A stretch of 48,714 nucleotides of DNA, taken from contig LVAP01000023.1 in assembly GCA_001603025.1 (NCBI GenBank), positions 1 through 48,714 on the forward strand. Direction: 5' to 3'. The position numbers and the translations under genes are program-made. Source of the stretch: Clostridiales bacterium Firm_10. Lineage in GTDB: Bacteria > Bacillota > Clostridia > Christensenellales > Aristaeellaceae. Shown here one piece after another: positions 31,654 through 39,594 of this stretch. The notes beneath the pieces are model-generated. The model saw only the letters and a list, made by a program, of their open reading frames with translations. It searched no databases and was not told the DNA's origin. How positions within the stretch are numbered: the first letter of the stretch is position 1; the number at the start of each line of letters is the position of its first letter.

Positions 31654-33282
31654 ATGAAGAGGTTCCTGCTGACGACTCTGGCCATTATGCTGGCGCTGTG
31701 CATGGCCATCCCCGCGCTGGCTGTGGACAACAACCTGGATTTCTCCAACCTAACCTTCAACGATGACACGAGTCCCATTGAGTTCTCGCTGTACCTCGAC
31801 TTCGACTGGTATTCCAAGGATACTTGGGGACAGGACGAGGTTTCCCAGTACATCACTGAACTGACCGGCGTATCCTTCGACGCCTACAAGTCGTCCGACC
31901 TGGCAGAGCTGGGCGTCCTGCTGGCTGCCGATGACCTGCCGGACATCATCTTCACCTCCAACCTGGTGCAGCGCTTCGAGGATTACGATGTGTCCTACGC
32001 CTGGGATGAGCTGATCGAGCAGTATTGCCCCAATTTCTATGAGAACGCATCTGTTGGCGAGATTGAGATCCTCAACAACACTGCGGCTGACGGCCACATC
32101 TACACCTTCAAGACCCACTTCCATTACTGGGAAGATCCGCTGGATTTCCCCAGCTACGGTGACGGCGGCCTGTATGTCCGCGAGGACATCCTGCAGAAGC
32201 TGGGCATGACCACCGATGACATCGACTCCCTCGAGACCCTGATGGATGTGTTCGGCAAGGTCTATGAGAAGAAAGAGGAGCTGGGCATCGACGTCGTGTT
32301 CAACCCGCATCCCACCTGGGGCTCTGCCATCGCCTGGTACATGGGCGTGCACGACAGCCGCTGGATCGACGATGAGGGCAACGCCCACATGGCCTGGAGC
32401 GATCCGCTTCAGAAGGAATGGCTGCTGTACATGAACGAGCTGTACCGCAAGGGCTACCTCTATCCGGACGCCTACGCCGTCAACCCCGAGAACTTCTTCT
32501 CGCTGAACCGCTCCGGCACCGTGTTCGCCGCCACCTACAACACCGGCCTGGCCACCGAGACCAACAAGATCTTCTTCGAGAACGGCATGGAGGACAAGGA
32601 ATTCAACTCCATCAAGGACATCACCTGGCAGGGCGAGCATAAGCGCAGGACCTATGACTCCGGCATCGGCTGGGCGTCCTGCTTCATCAGCCGCAATTGC
32701 CCCAACCCCGAGCGCGCGATCAAGTACATGGAATTCGTGAAGAGCCATCAGGGCGACGCACTGACCCAGTGGGGCATCCAGGGCAAGCACTATGAGCTGG
32801 ATGAAGAAGGCCACGTCATCCGCACGCCTTACTACTACGAGGCTGAGGCCAACGAGCCCGGCTCCACCGGCATCGGCCCGTGGTACCTGCAGGGTTCCGG
32901 CCTGGGCGAGGGCACGGTCATCGCTTCGATGATGGTGCAGACCAGCGCCACCGAGCAGCAGCTCGCCTGGTCCAAGCCCCAGTATGATCTGCTGGCCTAC
33001 CTCAAGAGCACTTATGTATCCGCGCCGTACTGGTACTTCGCCCGCGTCTCCGCAGACAGCGACGAGTACACCATCCAGACCAAGCTGGACACCTACTGGA
33101 AGACGACCACCACGGCCATCCAGCTGTGCGACGACGGCGAACAGGCTGCCGCGATGTACGATGAAATGATGGACTACATGCATGCCAATGGCCTGGATCA
33201 GCTTGAGGCCGCAATGACCGAGAACTACAACGAGCATCTCCCGCTGTACGCCGACTTCATCGCCGCGCATCCGCTTCCGTAA
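31654..33282 (+). CDS. Extracellular solute-binding protein of CUT1 oligosaccharide importer (LplA-like)
   Basis: Binds an oligosaccharide outside the cell and delivers it to the permeases encoded downstream; 542 residues, the size of the large LplA/YtcQ-type binding proteins. Signal peptide 1-23 ends IPALA, then VDNN; Cys16 (LALC) does not fit a lipobox. The mature part has family segments such as LGVLLAADDLPDIIF, GGLYVREDILQKLGM, SGIGWASCFISRNCPNPERAIKYMEF and WGIQGKHYELDEEGHV. AAGGAGGAG precedes the ATG. First gene of the operon; two hairpins follow before the DUF4838 gene. The ligand is unknown; many Trp and Tyr residues fit a glycan. Confidence 0.93.
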   Translation: MKRFLLTTLAIMLALCMAIPALAVDNNLDFSNLTFNDDTSPIEFSLYLDFDWYSKDTWGQDEVSQYITELTGVSFDAYKSSDLAELGVLLAADDLPDIIFTSNLVQRFEDYDVSYAWDELIEQYCPNFYENASVGEIEILNNTAADGHIYTFKTHFHYWEDPLDFPSYGDGGLYVREDILQKLGMTTDDIDSLETLMDVFGKVYEKKEELGIDVVFNPHPTWGSAIAWYMGVHDSRWIDDEGNAHMAWSDPLQKEWLLYMNELYRKGYLYPDAYAVNPENFFSLNRSGTVFAATYNTGLATETNKIFFENGMEDKEFNSIKDITWQGEHKRRTYDSGIGWASCFISRNCPNPERAIKYMEFVKSHQGDALTQWGIQGKHYELDEEGHVIRTPYYYEAEANEPGSTGIGPWYLQGSGLGEGTVIASMMVQTSATEQQLAWSKPQYDLLAYLKSTYVSAPYWYFARVSADSDEYTIQTKLDTYWKTTTTAIQLCDDGEQAAAMYDEMMDYMHANGLDQLEAAMTENYNEHLPLYADFIAAHPLP

Positions 33283-33291
33283 GTGACAGAA

Positions 33292-33316
33292 GAAGAGGGG
33301 AACTTCTCCCCTCTTC
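33292..33316 (+). terminator. Hairpin 1 after the CUT1 binding-protein gene
   Basis: Nine-base perfect arms (33292-33300, 33308-33316), 10 bases past the stop, then CTGTTTTCC. A weak terminator or RNA-protecting structure. Confidence 0.7.
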
Positions 33317-33347
33317 CTGTTTTCCACTTCGAATCTGATCAATTCAG

Positions 33348-33378
33348 AGGGGACGTGGGTTCCGTGCCCGCGTCCCCT
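33348..33378 (+). repeat. Hairpin 2 after the CUT1 binding-protein gene
   Basis: Eight-base perfect arms (33348-33355, 33371-33378) with inner GGG/CCC pairing, 31 bases beyond hairpin 1. No T run follows. It parallels the tandem hairpins near 9.4 kb. Confidence 0.65.
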
Positions 33379-33429
33379 GATGTATCCCATATGTGGGCAT
33401 GACCACTGACGGGAGCTGAGGAGGTTTGA

Positions 33430-35205
33430 ATGATGATCAGACTATGTGAGGAATGTCGGACGCGTTATAGTGTGTGGATCGACTCGAGCTGTGCCGAAAC
33501 GGAAATCTACGCCGCGGAAGAGCTTTCGCGGCTGCTGATGCAGGTAACTGAGGCGAATTTTGCTTTTCTGCAGGACACAAAGCGTCCGGATAAGGCCATC
33601 ATCGTCGGAAGTCCCGACACAGTCAGGTCTCTTGGCATCGAGCCGGACGCCCTTGACCTGGGCACGGACGGGTTTGCCATCCGCGCCGTTGGCGAGAGTG
33701 TGCTGATATTCGGCGGCCGGCCCCGCGGCACGCTCTATGGCGTTTACGCCTTCCTTGAGCGCTTCGGCGGATGCCGGTGGTATACTCCCTCCGTATCGAA
33801 AATCCCTCTGAAGCCGACGATCGAGATAGAGAGCGATCTCAACATCATCGATAAGCCGGCGTTCGAATATCGCGAATCGTTTTTCGTCGGCAACTCACTG
33901 GATGGGAACTGGGCCGCGCACAACCGCTGCAATGGCAACGCGATGCGCCTGCGGGCCCATCAGGGCGGGCGCGTTTCCTATTTCCCGTTCGTGCACACTT
34001 TCAATTCCCTGTTGAGTCCGGACGAGTTTTTTGATGAACACCCGGAATACTTCTCTTTGGTTGATGGAAAGCGTCAGAGAAACCTCACGCAGCTGTGCCT
34101 GTCTAATCCGGACGTGGTGCGCATCGCGACCGAGCGCGTAAAGGGCTGGATAAAAGCGCATCCCGAGGCCACGATTTTCTCCGTGTCGCAGAACGACGTT
34201 TATAACCCCTGCCAGTGCCCCGAGTGCGCCAGGATCGACGCCGAGGAAGGGAGCCATGCCGGCTCGCTGATCCGCTTCGTCAATCAGATCGCCGAGGAGG
34301 TCGAAAAGATCAATCCGAACCTGATCATCGACACATTGGCGTATCAGTACACGCGCACGCCGCCGAAGCATATCCGCCCGCGCCGCAACGTATGCGTGCG
34401 TCTGTGCTCCATCGAGTGCTGTTTCGCTCATCCGCTGGACAAGTGCGATCGCATCCTGTCCTTCGCCAATCGCATCCACGGCGATTCGTTCCAGCGTGAT
34501 CTGGAGGGCTGGGCCAAGGTGTGCGATCGGCTGTACATATGGGATTATGTGGTGAACTTCCATCACTATGTGATGCCGTTCCCGAACTTCGGCGTGCTGG
34601 CCGCCAACCTGCGCTATTTCCGCCGCAATCACGTGGCCGGCGTATTTGAGGAAGGCTCGACGACCCTCTTTGGCAAGACCGAGTTTATCGAGCTCAAGAG
34701 CTGGGTTCTCGCGAAGCTGCTCTGGGATCCCGAACAGGATACGCAGGCGCTGGTGGAGGATTTCATATCGGGTTATTACGGAAACGCGGCGCTCTATATC
34801 ATGGAATACTATAATCTCCTGAATGACCTGCTGGCCCACTCGCCCGATACGCACTTCGGCATCTACGATCCGCCGAAGGTCGAATACCTGACGCCCGAGA
34901 GCATTGAATACGCGCTGAATATCTTTGAAAAGGCGCAGGCGGCCGCCGAAACGCCGGCCATTCGCGAACGCGTGGCCATCGCCGCCCTCCCGATCCGCTA
35001 CTGGTCGCTGCTGAAAATGCCGTCGTCACCCGAGCGCGATGCGATGATCGACGCCTTCCGCGAGGATCTGGAAAAGCGCAACATCATGCAGATCACCGAA
35101 TCGGTCGATATGGACGAATCGATCCGGCGGCTTCGCAACGGCGTCACATACCGGTTCAATTATACACTCGAGGAACTGGCGGCGGGAGCCCAGGCGGAGA
35201 CGTGA
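33430..35205 (+). CDS. DUF4838-domain protein, probable carbohydrate-active enzyme (copy 1)
   Basis: Cytoplasmic protein of 591 residues. The N-terminal region (about 15-135) looks like the GH67/GH20-type non-catalytic domain (AAEELSRLLMQVT, GTDGFAIRAV, RGTLYGVYAFLERFGGCRWYTP). The DUF4838 core (about 180-450) contains HPEYFSLVDGKR, TQLCLSNPDV, the cluster C261-C263-C266 in PCQCPEC, GSLIRFVNQIAEEV, and NVCVRLCSIECCFAHP (C322, C326, C330, C331), then WDYVVNFHHY. No signal peptide. GAGGAGG precedes ATG 33430. It lies between the binding-protein and permease genes of one importer, so it probably acts on the imported glycan. The reaction is unknown. Confidence 0.85.
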   Translation: MMIRLCEECRTRYSVWIDSSCAETEIYAAEELSRLLMQVTEANFAFLQDTKRPDKAIIVGSPDTVRSLGIEPDALDLGTDGFAIRAVGESVLIFGGRPRGTLYGVYAFLERFGGCRWYTPSVSKIPLKPTIEIESDLNIIDKPAFEYRESFFVGNSLDGNWAAHNRCNGNAMRLRAHQGGRVSYFPFVHTFNSLLSPDEFFDEHPEYFSLVDGKRQRNLTQLCLSNPDVVRIATERVKGWIKAHPEATIFSVSQNDVYNPCQCPECARIDAEEGSHAGSLIRFVNQIAEEVEKINPNLIIDTLAYQYTRTPPKHIRPRRNVCVRLCSIECCFAHPLDKCDRILSFANRIHGDSFQRDLEGWAKVCDRLYIWDYVVNFHHYVMPFPNFGVLAANLRYFRRNHVAGVFEEGSTTLFGKTEFIELKSWVLAKLLWDPEQDTQALVEDFISGYYGNAALYIMEYYNLLNDLLAHSPDTHFGIYDPPKVEYLTPESIEYALNIFEKAQAAAETPAIRERVAIAALPIRYWSLLKMPSSPERDAMIDAFREDLEKRNIMQITESVDMDESIRRLRNGVTYRFNYTLEELAAGAQAET

Positions 35206-35257
35206 TAAGGCCCGATCGCATTGACAAGACATCATCAATGACCTGAGGAGGAACTTT

Positions 35258-36244
35258 ATGGCACAGATGAACGCTACGGCGAAGGGCGGTACCGCGAGAA
35301 GAAAGCCAGGCAACAACATTTGGTTCCGCCTGAGGCAGCAGTGGATGCTGCAGGTGTTCGCCCTGATGGGCGTGGCTTTTATGATCCTGTTTTCCTATAT
35401 CCCGATGGTCGGCATCGTGCTGGCCTTCAACAACTTCAAGCCCAAGCTGGGCCTGGCGGGCTTCTTCACGAGCCCCTGGGTCGGTTTCAAGTGGTTCAGG
35501 GAATTCCTCTTCGACAGTCAGTTCTGGCCGATCTTCCGCAACACGATCGTGCTGTCGCTGCTCAAGCTGGCCTTCTCCTTCCCTGTGCCGATCCTGTTCG
35601 CCCTAACGCTGAATGAGATGCGCATGCTCAAGATCAAGCGCGTGATCCAGACCGTGAGTTACCTGCCGCACTTCATTTCCTGGGTCATCGTGCACGGCAT
35701 CCTGGTATCCTTCCTCAACTCTTCCAACGGCGTTATCAATACAGCTTTGAAGCAGCTGGGGCTGATCGACAAGTCGCTCCCCTTCCTCTCGTCGCCCGAT
35801 TATTTCTGGGGCGTAGCGGTCATCAGCGATATCTGGAAGGAAATGGGCTGGTGGGCCATCATCTTCCTGGCCGCCATCGCCGGCGTTGACGTGACGATGT
35901 ACGAGGCTGCCATCGTAGACGGCGCCTCGCGCATGCAGCGGATACTGCACATCACGCTGCCCGCTATCCGGCCTACGATCATGGTCGTGCTGATCATGAG
36001 CCTGGGAAATCTCCTTGGCGGCGGTCTGGGCGGCAGCAACTTCGAGCAGGCTTACCTGCTGGGCAACTCGTCAAACTACGCCAAATCAGAGGTGCTGCAG
36101 GCGTACACCCTTAGGGTCGGCCTCGAAAACGGACGCTTTTCCTACGCAGCCGCCGTTTCGCTGATGCAGTCGCTGATTTCCGTGTTCCTGGTCGTAACCA
36201 GCAACTTCGTGTCGATCAAGCTGACCGACAGCGGCCTGTTCTGA
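35258..36244 (+). CDS. CUT1 ABC transporter permease (LplB-like)
   Basis: Membrane channel subunit of 328 residues with six helices after a basic cytoplasmic N-terminus. Family hallmarks: FSYIPMVGIVLAFNNFKP, SYLPHFISWVIVHGI, and the EAA loop EAAIVDGASRMQRILHITLP (about 207-226) that docks the ATPase. GAGGAGG lies 6 bases before ATG 35258. Follows the DUF4838 gene by 52 bases and is followed by the partner permease 13 bases later. No ATPase gene is in the locus, so a shared MsmX/UgpC-type ATPase from elsewhere is expected, as is usual for this transporter class. Confidence 0.94.
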   Translation: MAQMNATAKGGTARRKPGNNIWFRLRQQWMLQVFALMGVAFMILFSYIPMVGIVLAFNNFKPKLGLAGFFTSPWVGFKWFREFLFDSQFWPIFRNTIVLSLLKLAFSFPVPILFALTLNEMRMLKIKRVIQTVSYLPHFISWVIVHGILVSFLNSSNGVINTALKQLGLIDKSLPFLSSPDYFWGVAVISDIWKEMGWWAIIFLAAIAGVDVTMYEAAIVDGASRMQRILHITLPAIRPTIMVVLIMSLGNLLGGGLGGSNFEQAYLLGNSSNYAKSEVLQAYTLRVGLENGRFSYAAAVSLMQSLISVFLVVTSNFVSIKLTDSGLF

Positions 36245-36257
36245 GGAGGTGCATGAC

Positions 36258-37190
36258 ATGTCAGATAGCATTCTGAAGCGCAAAAACAAGATAAGGCGCA
36301 CCTCGGAGGACAACATCATTTCCGTGATCATTTTCATCGTCATGATGCTGGTGTTCATCCTGACGGTGTATCCGTTCTATTACTGTTTCATCCTCTCGTT
36401 CAACGAAGGAATCAACGCCTCGATCGGCGGCATCTATTTCTGGCCCCGGAAGTTTACGCTGGAGAATTACGAGCAGGTGTTCTCGAACAAGCAGCTGGTT
36501 CCCGCCTTTGGCGTATCGATCATGCGCACGATCGTGGGGACACTGCTGAGCGTGACGTTCACCGGCATGGTCGCCTTTGCCGTATCCCATAAGTATCTGA
36601 TCGGGCGCACGCTGTATACCAACATGATGATCGTCGCCATGTATTTCGGCGGCGGCATGATCCCCTATTTCATCCTGATCAAGAACCTGGGGCTCTACAA
36701 CACCTTTTGGGTGTATATCATCCCCGCCCTGTTCTCGATATGGAATTGTATCCTGATGATGAACTTCTTCCGCTCGATCCCGGACGCGCTGGAGGAATCG
36801 GCCCGCATCGACGGAGCGAACGACCTGGTGATCTTCTTCAGGATCATCGTGCCTGTCTCCATGCCGATCATCGCCACGATTATGCTGTTCAATGGCGTCG
36901 GCCACTGGAACGACTGGTATACGACCGCCTTCTACACGCGCAACAAGGAGCTGCGCACAGCGTCGTTCATCCTCAAGGAGCTCATCAGCAAAGCCAACCT
37001 GACGTCGATCACCGGCGCGGACAACACAGCGACCGCCGCCCGCGCCGCAGACGCCGCAGCCCAGAATTTCACGGCTGAGTCGCTGCGCATGGCCACAATG
37101 ATCGTGGTCGTCATCCCGATCATCTGCGTTTACCCGTTCCTTCAGAAATACTTCGTCAAAGGCGTCATGGTCGGCTCGATCAAAGGCTGA
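36258..37190 (+). CDS. CUT1 ABC transporter permease (LplC-like)
   Basis: Partner channel subunit of 310 residues with six helices. Segments typical of the LplC/YtcP group are VYPFYYCFILSFNEG, a long periplasmic region with YFWPRKFTLENYEQVF, IPYFILIKNLGLYNTFWVYI, the EAA loop EESARIDGANDLVIFFRIIV, and the C-terminal YPFLQKYFVKGVMVGSIKG (here as positions 292-310). GAGGAGG lies 8 bases before ATG 36258; GTG 36249 is too close to it. Last gene of the plus-strand operon, ended by a strong hairpin. Confidence 0.94.
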   Translation: MSDSILKRKNKIRRTSEDNIISVIIFIVMMLVFILTVYPFYYCFILSFNEGINASIGGIYFWPRKFTLENYEQVFSNKQLVPAFGVSIMRTIVGTLLSVTFTGMVAFAVSHKYLIGRTLYTNMMIVAMYFGGGMIPYFILIKNLGLYNTFWVYIIPALFSIWNCILMMNFFRSIPDALEESARIDGANDLVIFFRIIVPVSMPIIATIMLFNGVGHWNDWYTTAFYTRNKELRTASFILKELISKANLTSITGADNTATAARAADAAAQNFTAESLRMATMIVVVIPIICVYPFLQKYFVKGVMVGSIKG

Positions 37191-37205
37191 TCACGATATC
37201 AGCAT

Positions 37206-37241
37206 AAAAGCTCGCCGCAGGAATCCTGCGGCGAGCTTTTT
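37206..37241. terminator. Terminator between CUT1 operon and second DUF4838 gene
   Basis: A perfect 16-base stem (37206-37221 with 37225-37240), 3-base loop, A run on one side and T run on the other, 15 bases past the permease stop. It can work for both convergent transcripts, though it lies about 80 bases beyond the DUF4838 stop on the minus side. Confidence 0.93.
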
Positions 37242-37321
37242 CTGATCCCGGACAAATGAAGCGGCGTTCCGAGAATGCGCGCGGGATATACGCGCGGCCT
37301 GTCCCATCGCGGAAACGGAAA

Positions 37322-39094
37322 TCACAGGACTTCAGGTTCTTCTCCGGTCCAGTGATCGAGATATTCCACCGCACGCCATTTGCCGTCCAGCAGGGCCCTG
37401 TGAGTGGATTCAAAGTTTGTCCACTCGTCGATGCGGCTCAGACCGTAAGCGCGCCAGTCGGCGGTGAATCGCTCAATTTCCACCGGATCGTATTCACCCC
37501 GCAGCATGGTCGCGCGTTTGATACGCACCCAACGGATGGAGAGCCGGGCTTTTTCCACGCGCCACAGTCGCAGAGGATCTCCCAAAACAGCCGCGTGGGC
37601 CCTGTCGAACAGGGCGTCGTACTGATCCAGTAAATCTTCCCGGAGGAATGCCCCCACAGGATTGTCGTTGAAGCCGACGTGGATGTCTTCCCTCTCGCAT
37701 ACATCGCACAGAAGATCCAGATACTCGTTCAACGCCGGAGCCGCCGCGCCATAATAGAACTCCATGAATTCGCGGCGGTGTTTTGCCAGGTCGCAGTACG
37801 GATCCCACAGGAGCTTTGATATCAGGTACACCCTCAGCTCGTTAAAGTCCACGCCGCCCCGGGACGCGCCGTTGGCCTGCTCAAATATCCCGCGGACGTT
37901 GTTTTTCACCATAGCCTGAATGTTGGGCTGCAGCACCCGCCAGTTGGGATGCGGCGTCGGGTAATGGGCAAAGCACGTCGTGTAGTCCCATATATACATG
38001 CGGTCACATATTTTGCCCCAGTTCCTCAGGTCATCGATGAACCGAGTCACCGAACCATCGGGGTGGCGGACGCTCCGCTTCTCGTCATCGCACGTTTCAA
38101 AGGGATGGCTGAAGCAGCACTCGATGGAACACAGGCGCACGCACACATTTTTGCGGTTGCGGGTCAGGCGCGGCGCGGGCCGGCTGTAATGATACGCCAG
38201 GGTATCGAAAATCACATCCGGGAATTCGGGTTCCAGCGCCTCGGCCACGGCATTGACGAATCGCAAAAGGGAGCCGGATGATGAGCCTTCCTCCTCATCG
38301 ACCCGGCGGCAGTTTGGGCATTCGCAATTGCCATCGCGCCAGTCATTCTGGGAGATAGAGATGATGCGTGCATCGGGATGCTCAATGAGCGCCTGGCGGG
38401 CAGAGGCGATGCAAAGCTTCAGCACATCCGGATTTGTCAGGCAAAGCTGCGTGCGTCCTCCGTCGCGCACCAACCGTTTCCCATCTCTCAGAGCGAAGTA
38501 TTCCGGGTGTGTCTGCCCATATTCTTTGACGGAAACCATGTTCTCAAAAGTGTGCACAAACCATCCGCTCACATAAGGCATATACCCGCCCATGCGTTCC
38601 GGGATGGGGTGATGGCAGCCGTTGAGACGGCACTTGACGGCGAAGCGCATACTCTGGCGCACATCGGCGTAATTGTGCTCGCGGTATTCCACAATGGGCT
38701 TCTGCCGCAGAGAAATATGCGGGATCTCCAGGCTTGTGATGACGGGCACCTTTTCGCATGAAGGCGTAAAAAACCGGCATCCAAGTCTTTCAAGCAGTTC
38801 GTAGGCAGCGTAAATGACGCCCCGCTTTCCGCCGGACAGTCTGATCCGATGGTCATCCGTTTCGATGGCGAAGCCGTCCTCACCCAGATCATCAGTGTCA
38901 AGAGACGCGGCTTTTCCGACATAAATGCCGTCTCCGCCATCGCACGGCGCGATTTCAAACACCGCTGTCGTCATGCGCCCAAGATAAAAGCGCAGCTCTT
39001 TCGCGGCAAAGAGGCTTTGGGATTCGATGTTGTCAAGGTCATCGTCAGTGAGATAGATCTTGCCCAGAGGCTTGCGGTTGGCTGCGATCAGCAT
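37322..39094 (-). CDS. DUF4838-domain protein, probable carbohydrate-active enzyme (copy 2)
   Basis: Paralogue of the protein at 33.4 kb, 590 residues and colinear with it. Shared blocks include LGEDGFAIET, GVIYAAYELLERLGCRFFTP, HPEYFALRDGKR, TQLCLTNPDV, ISISQND, the cysteine cluster NCECPNC (C257, C259, C262), EEEGSSSGSLLRFVN, and NVCVRLCSIECCFSHP, then WDYTTCFAHY. It differs most in the middle and the C-terminal third. No signal peptide. GGAGGAG lies 7 bases before ATG 39094. It is on the opposite strand, converging on the importer operon, with its own weak promoter. Function unknown; a second enzyme for the same glycan is the simplest idea. Confidence 0.85.
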   Translation of the reverse strand: MLIAANRKPLGKIYLTDDDLDNIESQSLFAAKELRFYLGRMTTAVFEIAPCDGGDGIYVGKAASLDTDDLGEDGFAIETDDHRIRLSGGKRGVIYAAYELLERLGCRFFTPSCEKVPVITSLEIPHISLRQKPIVEYREHNYADVRQSMRFAVKCRLNGCHHPIPERMGGYMPYVSGWFVHTFENMVSVKEYGQTHPEYFALRDGKRLVRDGGRTQLCLTNPDVLKLCIASARQALIEHPDARIISISQNDWRDGNCECPNCRRVDEEEGSSSGSLLRFVNAVAEALEPEFPDVIFDTLAYHYSRPAPRLTRNRKNVCVRLCSIECCFSHPFETCDDEKRSVRHPDGSVTRFIDDLRNWGKICDRMYIWDYTTCFAHYPTPHPNWRVLQPNIQAMVKNNVRGIFEQANGASRGGVDFNELRVYLISKLLWDPYCDLAKHRREFMEFYYGAAAPALNEYLDLLCDVCEREDIHVGFNDNPVGAFLREDLLDQYDALFDRAHAAVLGDPLRLWRVEKARLSIRWVRIKRATMLRGEYDPVEIERFTADWRAYGLSRIDEWTNFESTHRALLDGKWRAVEYLDHWTGEEPEVL

Positions 39095-39204
39095 CGGTGT
39101 CTCCTCCAATCTGCGTATTCAAGCGGGAACAATCCAGCGGGGTCTCCGTCGTCCGTGGACAAATACCACCCACCTCTCTTTCCTCCGTTTGTTTCGCCGT
39201 CTAC

Positions 39205-39233
39205 ATTCTATCACATTTGGCGGCCTTTTTCCA
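39205..39233 (-). promoter_or_regulatory. Candidate promoter of the second DUF4838 gene
   Basis: TGGAAA (39228-39233), 17 bases, TAGAAT (39205-39210), minus strand. Four of six and five of six matches. Confidence 0.45.
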
Positions 39234-39352
39234 GAGTGTTATTGTCCCCAACGCATGGATAACTGCGATGTATCTGCGTCGCTTTTTCCTTCCTGCGCCC
39301 GCTCAGTTATCCCATCCTTTATATGGTCGGATGGCTGTTGAGTGATTCTGCC

Positions 39353-39381
39353 TTGCAGCTTTAAACCCGCTATGCTATAAT
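39353..39381 (+). promoter_or_regulatory. Promoter of the tldD-pmbA operon
   Basis: TTGCAG (39353-39358), 17 bases, TATAAT (39376-39381). The resulting leader to the tldD ATG is about 205 bases. Confidence 0.75.
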
Positions 39382-39594
39382 TTATTCGTTGCCGCCGGCT
39401 TTCCCGGCTCCCGAATGGCTGGAATCATGCGATAGCAATGGGATTCCTTTATTCATCATCCTGAAACTCAAAGCCAAATTGATCCCCTCAATGAATACAT
39501 GGTCCGGCCATCTCGGGCCAACTGCCGGGGATCACGATGAGCGCAAGGGAATGGCGGCATATAAATTCTGAACAAGAAAAGGAGAATCTGGCCT
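39382..39594 (+). other. Long leader of tldD
   Basis: The roughly 205 bases between the promoter and the tldD start contain several short frames with poor ribosome sites and weak GC-rich stems (GCCGGC/GGCT and CCGG/CCGG types). No known riboswitch or convincing precursor-peptide gene was recognised. Confidence 0.45.

Noticed and set aside
31750-33390. A 546-codon minus-strand frame over the CUT1 binding-protein gene
   Set aside because: Antisense shadow; the plus frame has signal peptide, promoter and family motifs.
39389-39571. 60-codon frame in the tldD leader as a peptide precursor
   Set aside because: It would start at TTG with no ribosome site at the expected transcript start, and lacks a leader/core pattern.
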